NCBI RefSeq assembly: GCF_009725235.1
Contig: NZ_WJFC01000005.1
Location: 62,001 to 126,000 of the forward strand
Source of the DNA: Scytonema sp. UIC 10036
GTDB lineage: Bacteria > Cyanobacteriota > Cyanobacteriia > Cyanobacteriales > Nostocaceae
Direction: 5' to 3'
Length of the DNA stretch: 64,000 bases
Part shown: in pieces, positions 39,108 to 47,192 of the stretch
Position numbering within the stretch: the stretch's first letter is position 1
How the letters are laid out: each line of letters begins with the position of its first letter
The notes under the pieces: generated by a model
Database searches by the model: none
What the model was told of the DNA's origin: nothing
What the model saw: the letters and a program-made list of their open reading frames with translations, nothing else
Program-made: the position numbers and the translations under genes

Positions 39108-39308
39108 TCAATCACCGTCAATTGTTCTAATCAAGGTTTCCAAGTATTCACTCACACTCTTGTCAGCATCAATTGCTAAAGCTTGGAGTTTTTTCCAAGT
39201 TGCTGGTGTAACCATTATAGAGTGCTGCTCTTTTACTTGTTCATGTAGTACTGGTATATTTCTTGTTCTTTTTTTGCCTTTACTTGTTGACATAATATAG
39301 AATACCAT
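39108..39308 (-). CDS. Ribbon-helix-helix type small protein
   Basis: 66 residues. The C-terminal 45 show an RHH-like pattern (HSIMVTPATWKKLQALAIDADKSVSEYLETLI): a strand followed by two helices, as in CopG-type repressors. It is divergent from the TnpB-like gene, with only 45 bp between starts, so it could control both promoters. ATG at 39308 or at 39293 are both possible. Confidence 0.6.
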   Translation of the reverse strand: MVFYIMSTSKGKKRTRNIPVLHEQVKEQHSIMVTPATWKKLQALAIDADKSVSEYLETLIRTIDGD

Positions 39309-39353
39309 CGTATACTAAGACTATGCTAGCAGGTCGAAACAGCAGAGTAAAGT

Positions 39354-40703
39354 ATGGCGCTAAAACGGAAGAAGGGTTATTCAATTGAATCCAAAACAGC
39401 TAGGTTTACCTTGCTCAGAGATGGCATTGACTTGGATGAAACAAAAGTAGCTTTCAACGAATTAGTCTCCTTCTACTTCGCTGTTGTCGCCACCCATCCA
39501 GAAGGTACAGTAATGGTAAACGAGTATTACAAAGTGTATGAAGGATTTACATTAGGCGAAAAAGCTAAATATCCTCTACCTTTTGATGCTCCATGCGACT
39601 TTCGCCGTGCTGCTATTAAGAAGGCAATCGGTGCATACAAGTCGTGGAAAACCAATTATGATAAGTGGAAAGCAAGACCACCACGGCACTTCTTCCATCG
39701 TCCTCCTGTACAACCGCGCTCTTTTAACTTCAACCCAGTATTTTATGCTGGTATGTGGAAAGAAGATACGGGCGATAGCATTATGCTTAAAGTTCGTAGA
39801 GATAATGCCTGGATTTGGATTAAGTTCCAATATCTTGGCTACGACTTTGGAGCGGGATGGGAGAAGGCATCGCCAACTGTCACTTTAAAGGATGGCAAGG
39901 CATATCTAGACTTCACTGTAGAAAAGTACGTACCAGCAACAGGAGGGCTGAAAAACGTCATTCAACAGTCAGATTTGCGTATCTGTTCTGTTGATTTGGA
40001 TTTAGACGGTCACATCGCTACTTGCAGCATTCTTGAGTCCGACGATAACGGGGTTGTACACGAAGTTAGCCGTATGACCGTAAAAGGTCACGTAAGCCAT
40101 GTCAGTCGTAGGAAGCGAGATTTGGGAAGGATTGCACGTAGGATGAACCAAACAGGCAGAGTTGAAAAAGGCTTTGCTAGTACCAGATTTGCCAAAATAT
40201 CTCGTCGAGAACGCAACGAGGGCTTTAGGATAGCGTCGGAGATAATCGAGTTCGCACATCGTCATGGCTGTAAAGTCATCGTGTTTGAGCATCTTGGCAA
40301 TCTCCGACCTAAGCGCGGCAAGTATTCAAAGCGTTCCAATCAAAAACGTGCCTATTGGCTCAAGGGCAAGATAGTTGATAATGTGCGTCGTATTGCATAT
40401 CAGCGCTATGCAATCTTGACCGCGAGAGTCAACCCCAAAAACACAAGTAGGCATTGTGCTGTCGATGGAGTGGAAGTATGGAGAGGCAATCACTACCAGC
40501 CCAGCCTCCTAGAATTCTGCCAGCCCTACCAATGTGGTGGAAAGTGCTTTGCTACCATACTAGGACGCAGAGGAAGTTCAGCTTTGAACGCCGCCAGAAA
40601 TATTGGGCTGAGATTTTTATCCCGTAGATTTGTACAGCCAGCACTCGCAGTAGAGAAGGCTGGCACCCGTCGGAAAAGCCAAACTCTTAAGGGTGGGGTG
40701 TAA
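39354..40703 (+). CDS. TnpB-like protein, RuvC-III Asp apparently lost
   Basis: 449 residues of the IS200/IS605 accessory TnpB superfamily. RuvC-I is CSVDLDLDG (Asp214) and RuvC-II is VIVFEHLGNLRPK (Glu312). The end ALNAARNIG (410-418) aligns with RuvC-III, where active TnpB has Asp-x-Asn; here Ala410 occupies the Asp position. The zinc-ribbon is also degenerate: CAVDG instead of CxxCG, then CQPYQCGGKC. TnpB proteins are RNA-guided nucleases; loss of a catalytic acid would leave a guided DNA-binding protein, as in nuclease-dead TnpB repressors. The N-terminal REC-like part is intact in length. A downstream hairpin region could encode its guide RNA. Confidence 0.75.
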   Translation: MALKRKKGYSIESKTARFTLLRDGIDLDETKVAFNELVSFYFAVVATHPEGTVMVNEYYKVYEGFTLGEKAKYPLPFDAPCDFRRAAIKKAIGAYKSWKTNYDKWKARPPRHFFHRPPVQPRSFNFNPVFYAGMWKEDTGDSIMLKVRRDNAWIWIKFQYLGYDFGAGWEKASPTVTLKDGKAYLDFTVEKYVPATGGLKNVIQQSDLRICSVDLDLDGHIATCSILESDDNGVVHEVSRMTVKGHVSHVSRRKRDLGRIARRMNQTGRVEKGFASTRFAKISRRERNEGFRIASEIIEFAHRHGCKVIVFEHLGNLRPKRGKYSKRSNQKRAYWLKGKIVDNVRRIAYQRYAILTARVNPKNTSRHCAVDGVEVWRGNHYQPSLLEFCQPYQCGGKCFATILGRRGSSALNAARNIGLRFLSRRFVQPALAVEKAGTRRKSQTLKGGV

Positions 40704-40880
40704 TAAGATTGCAAGCAAGGTCGGCGGCTAACCGTACTCCAATCTTATTACAGGTGCTGTGTAAGTGCCTCGTTGTCTCTCTTACCATCCTACGCCTACC
40801 CGGTTGAACCTACGGTTCTTGATTCTAGGTCGAGCGCTCACAGAGGAGAGAGGAAACAAGTAGCTATGGTTGACTCCGTT
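40704..40880 (+). ncRNA. Possible guide (omega-like) RNA region downstream of TnpB-like gene
   Basis: Right after the TnpB-like stop is a perfect 12-bp stem (GTAATAAGATTG near 40699-40710, CAATCTTATTAC near 40741-40752), then about 120 bp with further short complementary segments up to the element end. TnpB guide RNAs typically overlap the 3' end of tnpB and run to the element's right end. No covariation evidence was available, so this is a positional guess. Confidence 0.35.
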
Positions 40881-40883
40881 TGA

Positions 40884-40964
40884 CTAAGCTATGAGATTAC
40901 ACACGCCCAGGTTCATTAACAATCCACCGGCTGTATTTATCAAAAAATCGAATGCTGCACTCAT
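40884..40964 (-). CDS. 26-residue hydrophobic protein
   Basis: MSAAFDFLINTAGGLLMNLG... with AAGGAG five bases before the ATG and an ATGA overlap with the upstream gene's stop. Both signs argue that it is translated. It is the gene following the 87-residue membrane protein in the train and is now cut off from downstream genes by the TnpB-like element. Confidence 0.5.
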   Translation of the reverse strand: MSAAFDFLINTAGGLLMNLGVCNLIA

Positions 40965-41224
40965 GTTTGCTCCTTGCTAAACCAAATGATGACTAGTGCC
41001 AAAACCAAACCCACAAACTCACCCAAAGCTACACCAATTAAGATAGGTTGAATACTCAAAACCTGCTGTTTTTCTTGAGTTGGCGGAACTGCTATCCATG
41101 TCCCCACTACCGTACCAGTTACCAAACTCAAACAATTTATACCAACCGCTAAAGTCGATGTCTTACGAGCATTGAGCAAGCTCTCGTCACGCAGTCGGTA
41201 AGAAACTGCAAGCATTTGAGACAC
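40961..41224 (-). CDS. Small membrane protein
   Basis: 87 residues with two membrane helices (about 23-45 and 58-82). The GTG start overlaps the upstream stop (TAGTG) and its own stop overlaps the next start (ATGA), so it is translationally coupled on both sides. No family recognised. Confidence 0.6.
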   Translation of the reverse strand: MSQMLAVSYRLRDESLLNARKTSTLAVGINCLSLVTGTVVGTWIAVPPTQEKQQVLSIQPILIGVALGEFVGLVLALVIIWFSKEQT

Positions 41225-41844
41225 TACTTCTTCGGAGATGGCTCGGTTTTCTGCTGCGAGGACTTCAACCGTTTCGGCTGCGGTGTCGATGTACCGACTA
41301 GTAGGGGATGAGTCTGTTCCCCCCAGTTGATTTTGCCGAAAAAATCGTTATCAATCCGAGTCTGAATTCGCTCCTGCGCTTGGTCGTAACCGGCAATCTC
41401 CTTATTTGAGCCACTTTCTACATCACAACCGCCGTGGAAAATGAGTTCTTCCAGAGCGAGAGTGGAAGATTCCAGCACAACTTTATGACGCAAGTTTCCA
41501 AGTTGAATACCTTTATCAACATCTCGGTAAAGCATCCCGACAAAGCTATCAGCCGCCGCTTGTTCGGGGTCTACACCGAACCTCTGTTTGATATACTCGC
41601 GCTTATCAAAACGATGTTCTCCACCTTCACTGGTTTGCCTGGAGCGCATCTCCAGTAAATGACGGGCAGCCTCTTCAAGGGTCATCCCCTCAGAAGTTGC
41701 AGCAGTTTTTAACTGAAGCAATTGTTGTTCCACTTGTTCGCCAACCGTGTCACCTTGAATTTCTAAATTCAAAATTTGACAAACATTCCGCACGACATCA
41801 TGCGACACCTGCAACTGTTGTGCTAGTTGATTTAGATGTTTCAT
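41224..41844 (-). CDS. HTH-containing protein of the gene train
   Basis: About 206 residues from ATG 41844 (AGAGG upstream). The N-terminus (MKHLNQLAQQLQVSHDVVRNVCQIL) is an HTH of the translation-initiation-factor-N or transposase type. The middle is helical (REYIKQRFGVDPEQAAADSFVGML) and the C-terminus is basic, Ser/Pro/Lys-rich. It overlaps the 3' end of the MerR-like gene by 47 bp. It is probably a DNA-binding factor made early in the operon; a relaxosome-like role is possible but not shown. Confidence 0.6.
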   Translation of the reverse strand: MKHLNQLAQQLQVSHDVVRNVCQILNLEIQGDTVGEQVEQQLLQLKTAATSEGMTLEEAARHLLEMRSRQTSEGGEHRFDKREYIKQRFGVDPEQAAADSFVGMLYRDVDKGIQLGNLRHKVVLESSTLALEELIFHGGCDVESGSNKEIAGYDQAQERIQTRIDNDFFGKINWGEQTHPLLVGTSTPQPKRLKSSQQKTEPSPKK

Positions 41845-42196
41845 TACGCTCAATCCTCTTAATAACCGCCCGAACAATTACGTTGTTTTTTTCTGACTCG
41901 GCGATGTGCTTGGTCAAAAAGTCATACAGGGTTACCCCATTCACTTTTTGCAAGTAAGCATCCAAGCCACCCGCAGGAATAACCTGTTGCAAATACTCTT
42001 TGCACGTCAACCGTCTAATTTTTGTAGCGACATAGAAAATATCAGCAATTTCAACTGTCGCTGCATCAAAATACCCGCCTCGTTTGCGAGGTTTCACTAT
42101 CCCCGCGTAGGGATACCAGCGCTGCAAAGCCGCGATCGATATACCATACCTTTCGGCAAGAGTTTTCTGGGTGTAAATAACGTTGTCACATACCAT
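41798..42196 (-). CDS. MerR-like HTH regulator
   Basis: 132 residues. The N-terminus reads YTQKTLAERYGISIAALQRWYPYAGIVKPRKRGGYFDAATVEIADIF, a MerR-type winged helix (HTH, wing with RGGYFD). A helical C-terminus of about 75 residues has no metal ligands. First gene of the minus-strand train, so probably its regulator; the upstream 700 bp would carry the promoter. Confidence 0.65.
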   Translation of the reverse strand: MVCDNVIYTQKTLAERYGISIAALQRWYPYAGIVKPRKRGGYFDAATVEIADIFYVATKIRRLTCKEYLQQVIPAGGLDAYLQKVNGVTLYDFLTKHIAESEKNNVIVRAVIKRIERNETSKSTSTTVAGVA

Positions 42197-42904
42197 TTAT
42201 CAATCTCAATTCCAACTGAAAGAGAACATCAATTGAAAGACAATCAAACTAAGTCCTTGCTAAAGATAGTGTGAATTATTTTTTAATTCACCAGTTCTAT
42301 GACTTTAGTACAGGTTTAGTTTAACTAAAACACAAATCAAGCTCAGCGAATCTCCAATTCAACTTCACATTTGCCAGGTTACATACTGCCTGTAGAGAAT
42401 GCAAGCACGTTAGCCTATAGAAAGTGAAAAAAATTGAAGTATAACCAAATAGGTAAGAAAGCACTTTGAAAGAGATATATACCGAAAAGTCAAATTATTG
42501 GAAGCGATCGTGAAAGTTTTCGTTACGGTGCCTGTTCAAATAACCGTTACCTAAAAAATAATGTTGGCTTTTGAAAATTTTATTATGCGATTGTATGAAG
42601 ACAAGACAACCCTTGACTTTTCTTGATTTTCCAGCCAAAATGACTATAATTGTGACCCTAACAAATGAGTCATATAAACAATAAGCAATTGGGAAAACTG
42701 ACTTGGACAATGTCTACCTTAGTGGCTTAAGCCAAGCGAAGCTGCTCAATTCATTCGTTTAAGCCAACAAATGTAAGTGCAGTAGAACAAGGAAAAAGTA
42801 GTAAGTATGCCGATATTGGAATTAAATTAGTTAAGGTAATTGGGCACAAAAGCATCGAAATAACCTTTTTTCTACATTCAAAATTCTTTAGATGACTAGA
42901 GCAA
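42197..42904. other. Divergent promoter region
   Basis: About 700 bp between the minus-strand train and the plus-strand methyltransferase gene. A good promoter lies at 42623-42650. Downstream of it an ATG at 42666 opens a 21-codon frame of doubtful meaning. No other gene recognised. Confidence 0.5.
42623..42650 (+). promoter_or_regulatory. Candidate sigma-70 promoter
   Basis: TTGATT, a 16-bp spacer and a perfect TATAAT, reading toward the methyltransferase gene 255 bp downstream. The distance leaves a long leader, so it may drive a small RNA or leader peptide as well. Confidence 0.5.
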
Positions 42905-44062
42905 ATGAAGCTTGAGAAAACAGCAGCAGACTTTTTTGCAGGAATTGGTCTCGTCACAATGGGTTTAATGAACCAAGGATGGCTTGTGAAATATGCCCTT
43001 GACTGCAGCGACGAGAAGCGCCTTTTGTACGAGGGGCATTTTGGAGTCGGACACTATCACTGTAAAGACATCAGAAAAATAAGTGGAACTGAAGTCCCCA
43101 AAGTAACTTTAGCTCATGCCTCTTTCCCATGTGCTAACATCTCTGTTGCAGGTTCTAGGAACGGGCTGCATTCTGGAGAATCTTCTACATTCTGGGACTT
43201 TGTCCGAGTCCTGGGTGAAATGGGGAAACTTCAGGCAATAGGTCTTCCTCCTTTTATTCTTATTGAAAATGTGGAAGGTTTACTAACTTCTGGGCATGGA
43301 GAAGATTTAGTCCTTGCGTTAAAAGCTTTGAATAATCTTGGTTATACAGTCGATCTCCTAGCCATCGATGCTGCCCATTTTGTTCCGCAAAGCAGGGTAC
43401 GTTTATTTATCATAGGTAATCTGTTTGGTTTATCACAAACTCGCGATGAGTTGTCGCACATTATGAATAAGTCAAACGGTGCAAGACCTCAAAAAGTCAA
43501 AGATTTTATTGCTTCTAATCCGACAATTAAATGGAGCCTTCGCAATCTTCCAGACTTACCCCAAAGAACAATCAACCTAGCTGATATTGTTGATGAAACT
43601 GAGGAATGGTGGGTAAAAGAACGAACAGAGTATTTGTTCAATCAGATGTTTGAGCGTCATCAAGCCCAAATTCGTTTCATGATGCAAAACGAAAATTGGT
43701 CTTACGGAACCGTCTTTCGACGCATGAGAGTGCGCTCCGGGATTAAACAATCAACTGCAGAACTAAGAACTGATGGGATTGCTGGATGTTTGCGAACGCC
43801 CAAGGGAGGAAGTGCTCGTCAGATTATTGTAAGGGCAGGTTTTGGATGTTTTGATGCTAGGTTAATCAATGCTTGTGAAAGCGCTCGTCTTATGGGAGCA
43901 TCCGAATATTTGATTCCTCAAAATATTTCACTCAATAATATACTCTTTGGCTTTGGTGATGCTGTTTGCGTTCCGGTCATTGAATGGATTGCTGCAAATT
44001 ATCTAAATCCATTATTTGATGAATTAAATAATACGATAAAAGCTTCATTAAGATCTGCTTAA
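42905..44062 (+). CDS. DNA cytosine-5 methyltransferase
   Basis: 385 residues with the m5C motifs in order: motif I ADFFAGIGLVTMG (8-20), motif IV HASFPCANISVAG with catalytic Cys76, motif VI ILIENVEG with Glu121, motif VIII-like VPQSRVRLFIIG near 165-176, and a target-recognition region with SRLMGASEYLIP motif X-like sequence near the end. It methylates cytosine within a recognition sequence that cannot be predicted here. The next gene is convergent and overlaps by 15 bp, and looks like the cognate endonuclease. Together they form a compact type II restriction-modification pair. Confidence 0.88.
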   Translation: MKLEKTAADFFAGIGLVTMGLMNQGWLVKYALDCSDEKRLLYEGHFGVGHYHCKDIRKISGTEVPKVTLAHASFPCANISVAGSRNGLHSGESSTFWDFVRVLGEMGKLQAIGLPPFILIENVEGLLTSGHGEDLVLALKALNNLGYTVDLLAIDAAHFVPQSRVRLFIIGNLFGLSQTRDELSHIMNKSNGARPQKVKDFIASNPTIKWSLRNLPDLPQRTINLADIVDETEEWWVKERTEYLFNQMFERHQAQIRFMMQNENWSYGTVFRRMRVRSGIKQSTAELRTDGIAGCLRTPKGGSARQIIVRAGFGCFDARLINACESARLMGASEYLIPQNISLNNILFGFGDAVCVPVIEWIAANYLNPLFDELNNTIKASLRSA

Positions 44063-44587
44063 TTGCTCTTGGGGAAATATCAGCACACCATCTTGAATAC
44101 TCATAACGACTTGACCGTGTGTTTTCACTGTACTGTTGCTGATATTTTTGCGGTATCGTCGATTGGATTCTTGAGCGCCATAGCGTTCTTCTAAACCAGG
44201 TAACCAACTTCGGAAAATTTCTGACAGAAAATCTCCTCTAAGTTGGCGAACTGTAACGTTTCTGTAGTCTCGACTGTAAGACACAAATAAATGATCTACA
44301 GTCATATCCTTCAACAGCTTATCGCGACCTGTTCTCAAATGATACTGGTACTCAAATGAGTTACCATCAATACTAGATTTTACCTCGTAATTGCTAAGGT
44401 CGGCTCCATAGGTGCCAGTACCTCTATCTCCAGTCAGTATTGCACCAAACAACTCCCAGATCTGTGGCGAAATGCTTCCAGGTATCCGTATGTTATATTC
44501 TCTCAATAAATTAATAAGTTCTTCGTTGTAGATAAACTTTCTGTAAAACTCATATGCTTCAAGTATCCTCAGTTGCGTCATAGCCAA
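44048..44587 (-). CDS. Probable type II restriction endonuclease
   Basis: 179 residues. A PD-(D/E)xK-like site is visible: GADLSNYEVKSS with Asp63, Glu68 and Lys70, after helical EAYEFYRKFIYNEELINLL. The placement next to an m5C methyltransferase and the small size both fit a type II enzyme. Its end overlaps the methyltransferase end by 15 bp in convergent orientation. The specificity is unknown. I did not recognise the exact family, so the call rests on the motif and the neighbour. Confidence 0.7.
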   Translation of the reverse strand: MAMTQLRILEAYEFYRKFIYNEELINLLREYNIRIPGSISPQIWELFGAILTGDRGTGTYGADLSNYEVKSSIDGNSFEYQYHLRTGRDKLLKDMTVDHLFVSYSRDYRNVTVRQLRGDFLSEIFRSWLPGLEERYGAQESNRRYRKNISNSTVKTHGQVVMSIQDGVLIFPQEQLSRS

Positions 44588-45021
44588 AAGTCAAGTACGA
44601 AAAAAGCAGTTGTACATAAGTGGGCACTCCCCACCAACTTGGCTGCTTCCTTTTCAATACCCTATGACGTTTGGTACACAACTGCAATTATTTCTGTTGG
44701 AACTCAACTTTAGTCGGGCGATAAGCTCCGCGATCGCCCCTTCGGGTACTTCGTGCCATCGCTCAACCATCCCATACTTGCTCCAAGTAGCTTCACTCCC
44801 TCAACTAGCGTGTTCCCGTTGCTTGGAGCGAAGTAAACAATAAACCGTCTTGGCGATCGCATCCGAGCGCTGGGAACAATAAGGTAAGAGTGACTACCAG
44901 TCATTTGTCATGGTGTAGCAACCCGAGCGTTCTTGAATTTTGTGTAATGACATCGATTAATCCCTTAGAGTTACCTTCAGTTCATTTATCCGAACTCAAA
45001 AAACTTCCCAATTGTACGGCT
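44588..45021. other. Intergenic region before the IS
   Basis: About 430 bp. It contains HIP1-like sites and a GC-rich dispersed repeat (CGATCGCCCCTTCGGG...CGTGCCATCGC near 44731-44762). No gene supported. Confidence 0.45.
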
Positions 45022-45023
45022 AC

Positions 45024-46194
45024 TTATATCTTGCACCTGGAAATATGGATGTTAAAACCATGACTACGTGCAAGAGGAGCCAAACGTTCGATATCAAGTA
45101 AAAGTAGAGACACAAGTATTTGTGGAAAGATAAATTCAAGTGCAGTTTGAGCCGCTTGTCCCCAATCGGGAAGATCGGGATCGTCAAATGATAAGTAAGC
45201 CCAATGGGCTAAAATGTAGGCAATTAACGAAAGCACCAACCAGCGATATACACCAAGTAAAGTACCTTGACCAAAACGGTGAAGACCGAAACGGTGTTTT
45301 GCAGTTTTAAACCAACCCTCTATTTGCCAACGTCGTTTACCCCACCAACTGATAGTGCTGGCTTTCAAGGGTTTGGTAGATAGGACAAAGCGTTTTTCAA
45401 GCTTGCCGTTATCGCGTTTGAGGTAATACCACGTAACAGAGACAGGAAATCTCAAACCAACAAAGCACACTTGTTGACCCTTTTGATGTAGACGTGCCAA
45501 AGTTCGTCCATCGGTTAATTGGCGATCGCCACGTACACCTGTGATAGCATGATATTTCAGCCTGCGGATCGCATGGAGAAATTCTGCACTTCCAAAGGCC
45601 GTATCAGCTAAAATCATCACTTCTATTGTGTCTGGTTAATTTCAATGGCAAGCATTTGACTAGCTTTAATCCTAGTTGTGCGGGGGAAGTAGTGTCCTTA
45701 CCTCTCCAAACACGAAAACTCCAAGGGATACGCCACTGTCCAACAACCAAATACAGCACGACCAAATGTAACCCACGTTTCCCGTTATATACAGAGATTA
45801 AAGGCTCAAGTTCTTTAAAGAAGCCACATTTTTCAAGGGTGGTCAGGTCAATAATCACCTGTAAACAAGGTCTGCGACCCTTGGAAACATGGGATAAGAC
45901 TTGTTGAAGTACGTACTGACGAACTGTGCGAATGACAGTACGTGTTGACCAACGGTATTGATTCAAAAAACGGCTTAAAGCACTTGCAGATTTGGTTTGA
46001 CAATGTTCAGGCAAAGGATTGCCTTGTGCTTCTAAAAACAATCCAAACATCGCTTCAAGATTGTCTTTTTGGTATTGGGTCGGTGAGACAGCGCTGCAGG
46101 AGGGTTTCCCTCCGTAGGCGACTGCGAACCCGAAGGGCATCAAAGACAATAGGGTGTACACTAAATTTTGGGCGTGGGCAAGAATTTTTTCCAT
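45024..46194 (-). pseudogene. IS4-like DDE transposase, frameshifted
   Basis: Two overlapping frames make one protein. The first (45604-46194, 196 codons) holds the N-terminal domain and the first catalytic Asp region (CLQVIIDLTTLEKCG). The second (45024-45620) holds ILADTAFGSAEFL (second Asp), GVRGDRQL, and the YREK-like segment WWGKRRWQIEGWFKTAKHRFGL with the catalytic Glu. The frame change falls near 45610. It could be programmed frameshifting but more likely is a mutation. A GC-rich repeat inserted near 46090-46138 encodes GFAVAYGGKPSCSAVS in the N-terminal part. Confidence 0.75.
46089..46139. repeat. Dispersed GC-rich repeat inside the transposase gene
   Basis: GCGCTGCAGGAGGGTTTCCC and CCCTCCGTAGGCGACTG match the repeat at about 14449-14500. 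Here it keeps the reading frame open within the transposase. Confidence 0.6.
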
Positions 46195-46303
46195 TGTTCT
46201 TGCTTGATTTATATGGATTTCAACGCCCTTTTTCTCATATTCTGGTGGCAGATTGCAAATGCAACCGCTTTTCCTAAAAATTAAAAGTTAGCCTTTCAAA
46301 AAG

Positions 46304-46438
46304 AATGATAATCGCCAACAGGGGGAAAGTGGTCGCCGTCGGCGACCACTTTCCCCCTATGTAATTGCTAAACACAAAGATGAGGGTAGAGGCAGCTCCC
46401 GTCGGGAGCTGCCTCTACCCCTCTCGTTGATTATCATT
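46304..46438. repeat. Twin-hairpin palindromic segment
   Basis: Two perfect 17-bp stems with the same three-base loop GTC: 46321-46337/46341-46357 (GGGGGAAAGTGGTCGCC arm) and 46384-46400/46404-46420 (GGGTAGAGGCAGCTCCC arm). An outer inverted repeat AATGATAATC / GATTATCATT (46304-46313, 46429-46438) encloses both. The two stems have unrelated sequences but identical geometry. Confidence 0.7.
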
Positions 46439-46568
46439 TGTATTTTCAAAGAGATTAGTTGATAGCTCTCTGAGCAGTTACTAGGAATAACACTAGTACT
46501 TTGAGATAATTTAATAACAATATAGTACTTAAGCCTATTTCATTTCTCCTTGTTACACTTTTACCTCT

Positions 46569-47016
46569 TTATTTGCCGCTCTGCGGGTTACCCTTACAGG
46601 TGCAAGATATAAGTTCCCTTATAAAATCTTCAAACATTCCTAGTGGGAGTAGTATGCTCTCAACTTCTACATCATCCTCGCTAAAAACAATGGTTTCACA
46701 TCTAAATCTATAGCCAGACCATTTGATAGTCGGTAGTCTATCTACCGCATCCTGTAAGTTTTTTACTAAGTTGTTATAACGTGGGTCGGGATTTTTACTG
46801 CCGTGCATTATCCACCAATAAACATTGTGCCTGACAAAATGCTTACCATTTGTATTAAAACATACCTCTATTTCTACACCATCCACATATAAGAATTGAC
46901 GGGTCATAACTCTAGCTTCACCTTCAGGCATTGGCTCTAATTCCTCCCAAGTATTGACAAAGGTAACATCTTTATATTTCCCTTCATTAGGCTGATTTTT
47001 ATCACCAAGCTCTACA
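46569..47016 (-). pseudogene. Gene fragment truncated by Tn3 and by the IS
   Basis: The open frame is continuous from the Tn3 inverted repeat (47016) through VELGDKNQPNEGKYKDVTFV, WEELEPMPEGEARVM, YVDGVEIEVCFNTNGKH and NHVYWWIMHG-like sequence to FEDFIRE, where the IS end begins; the last codons to 46569 are IS sequence. Both natural ends are therefore missing. The family is not recognised. It may have belonged with the DUF499-like fragment on the other side of the Tn3 element, but both fragments have their N-terminal edge at the transposon, so they are not two halves of one gene in place. Confidence 0.6.
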
Positions 47017-47053
47017 GGAGGTTGAGCCGAGATCCGCGCGAAAACGGAAATAG
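47017..47053 (+). repeat. Tn3-family left inverted repeat
   Basis: 37 bp, identical to the complement of 55828-55864. Homology continues as TGGCTTGAAACCCTT against AGGCTCAAAACCCTT. Confidence 0.85.
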
Positions 47054-47192
47054 TGGCTTGAAACCCTTGCTATGCTTAAGTTTTAGTAATTAGGGACTTT
47101 TATAGAACATTTGCACATCTTGGCAGAACGGGTAAACAAGGTAGACAAGAGTATTGAGTAATATCAGTGCTATTAGATGAGAGGGTTAATAA

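Larger units (their letters stand above)
39089..40883. mobile_element. TnpB-like element inserted in the gene train
   Basis: About 1.8 kb carrying a divergent RHH gene and a TnpB-like gene, without a TnpA transposase. It is flanked by CTAA at 39085-39088 and 40884-40887. Near the ends lie related inverted sequences (ACAACGGAGTCAATC at 39099; complement CAAACGGAGTCAACC ending 40885). Removing it joins the 26-residue and 52-residue genes of the surrounding operon with only about 12 bp between them. Boundaries are inferred, not proven. Confidence 0.5.
45022..46614. mobile_element. IS4/IS701-like insertion sequence
   Basis: About 1.59 kb bounded by ACTTATATCTTGCACCT and its exact complement (45022-45038, 46598-46614). 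It contains one transposase gene split into two overlapping frames, a dispersed repeat inside the transposase, and a twin-hairpin segment before the right end. No target duplication is visible (outer flanks GGCT and TCCC). It cuts off the 3' end of the gene on its right. Confidence 0.7.

Noticed and set aside
45024..46194. Programmed frameshift transposase
   Set aside because: Programmed -1 shifting is typical of IS1 and IS3 families; for IS4-like elements a single frame is normal, so a disabling mutation is more likely, although not proven.
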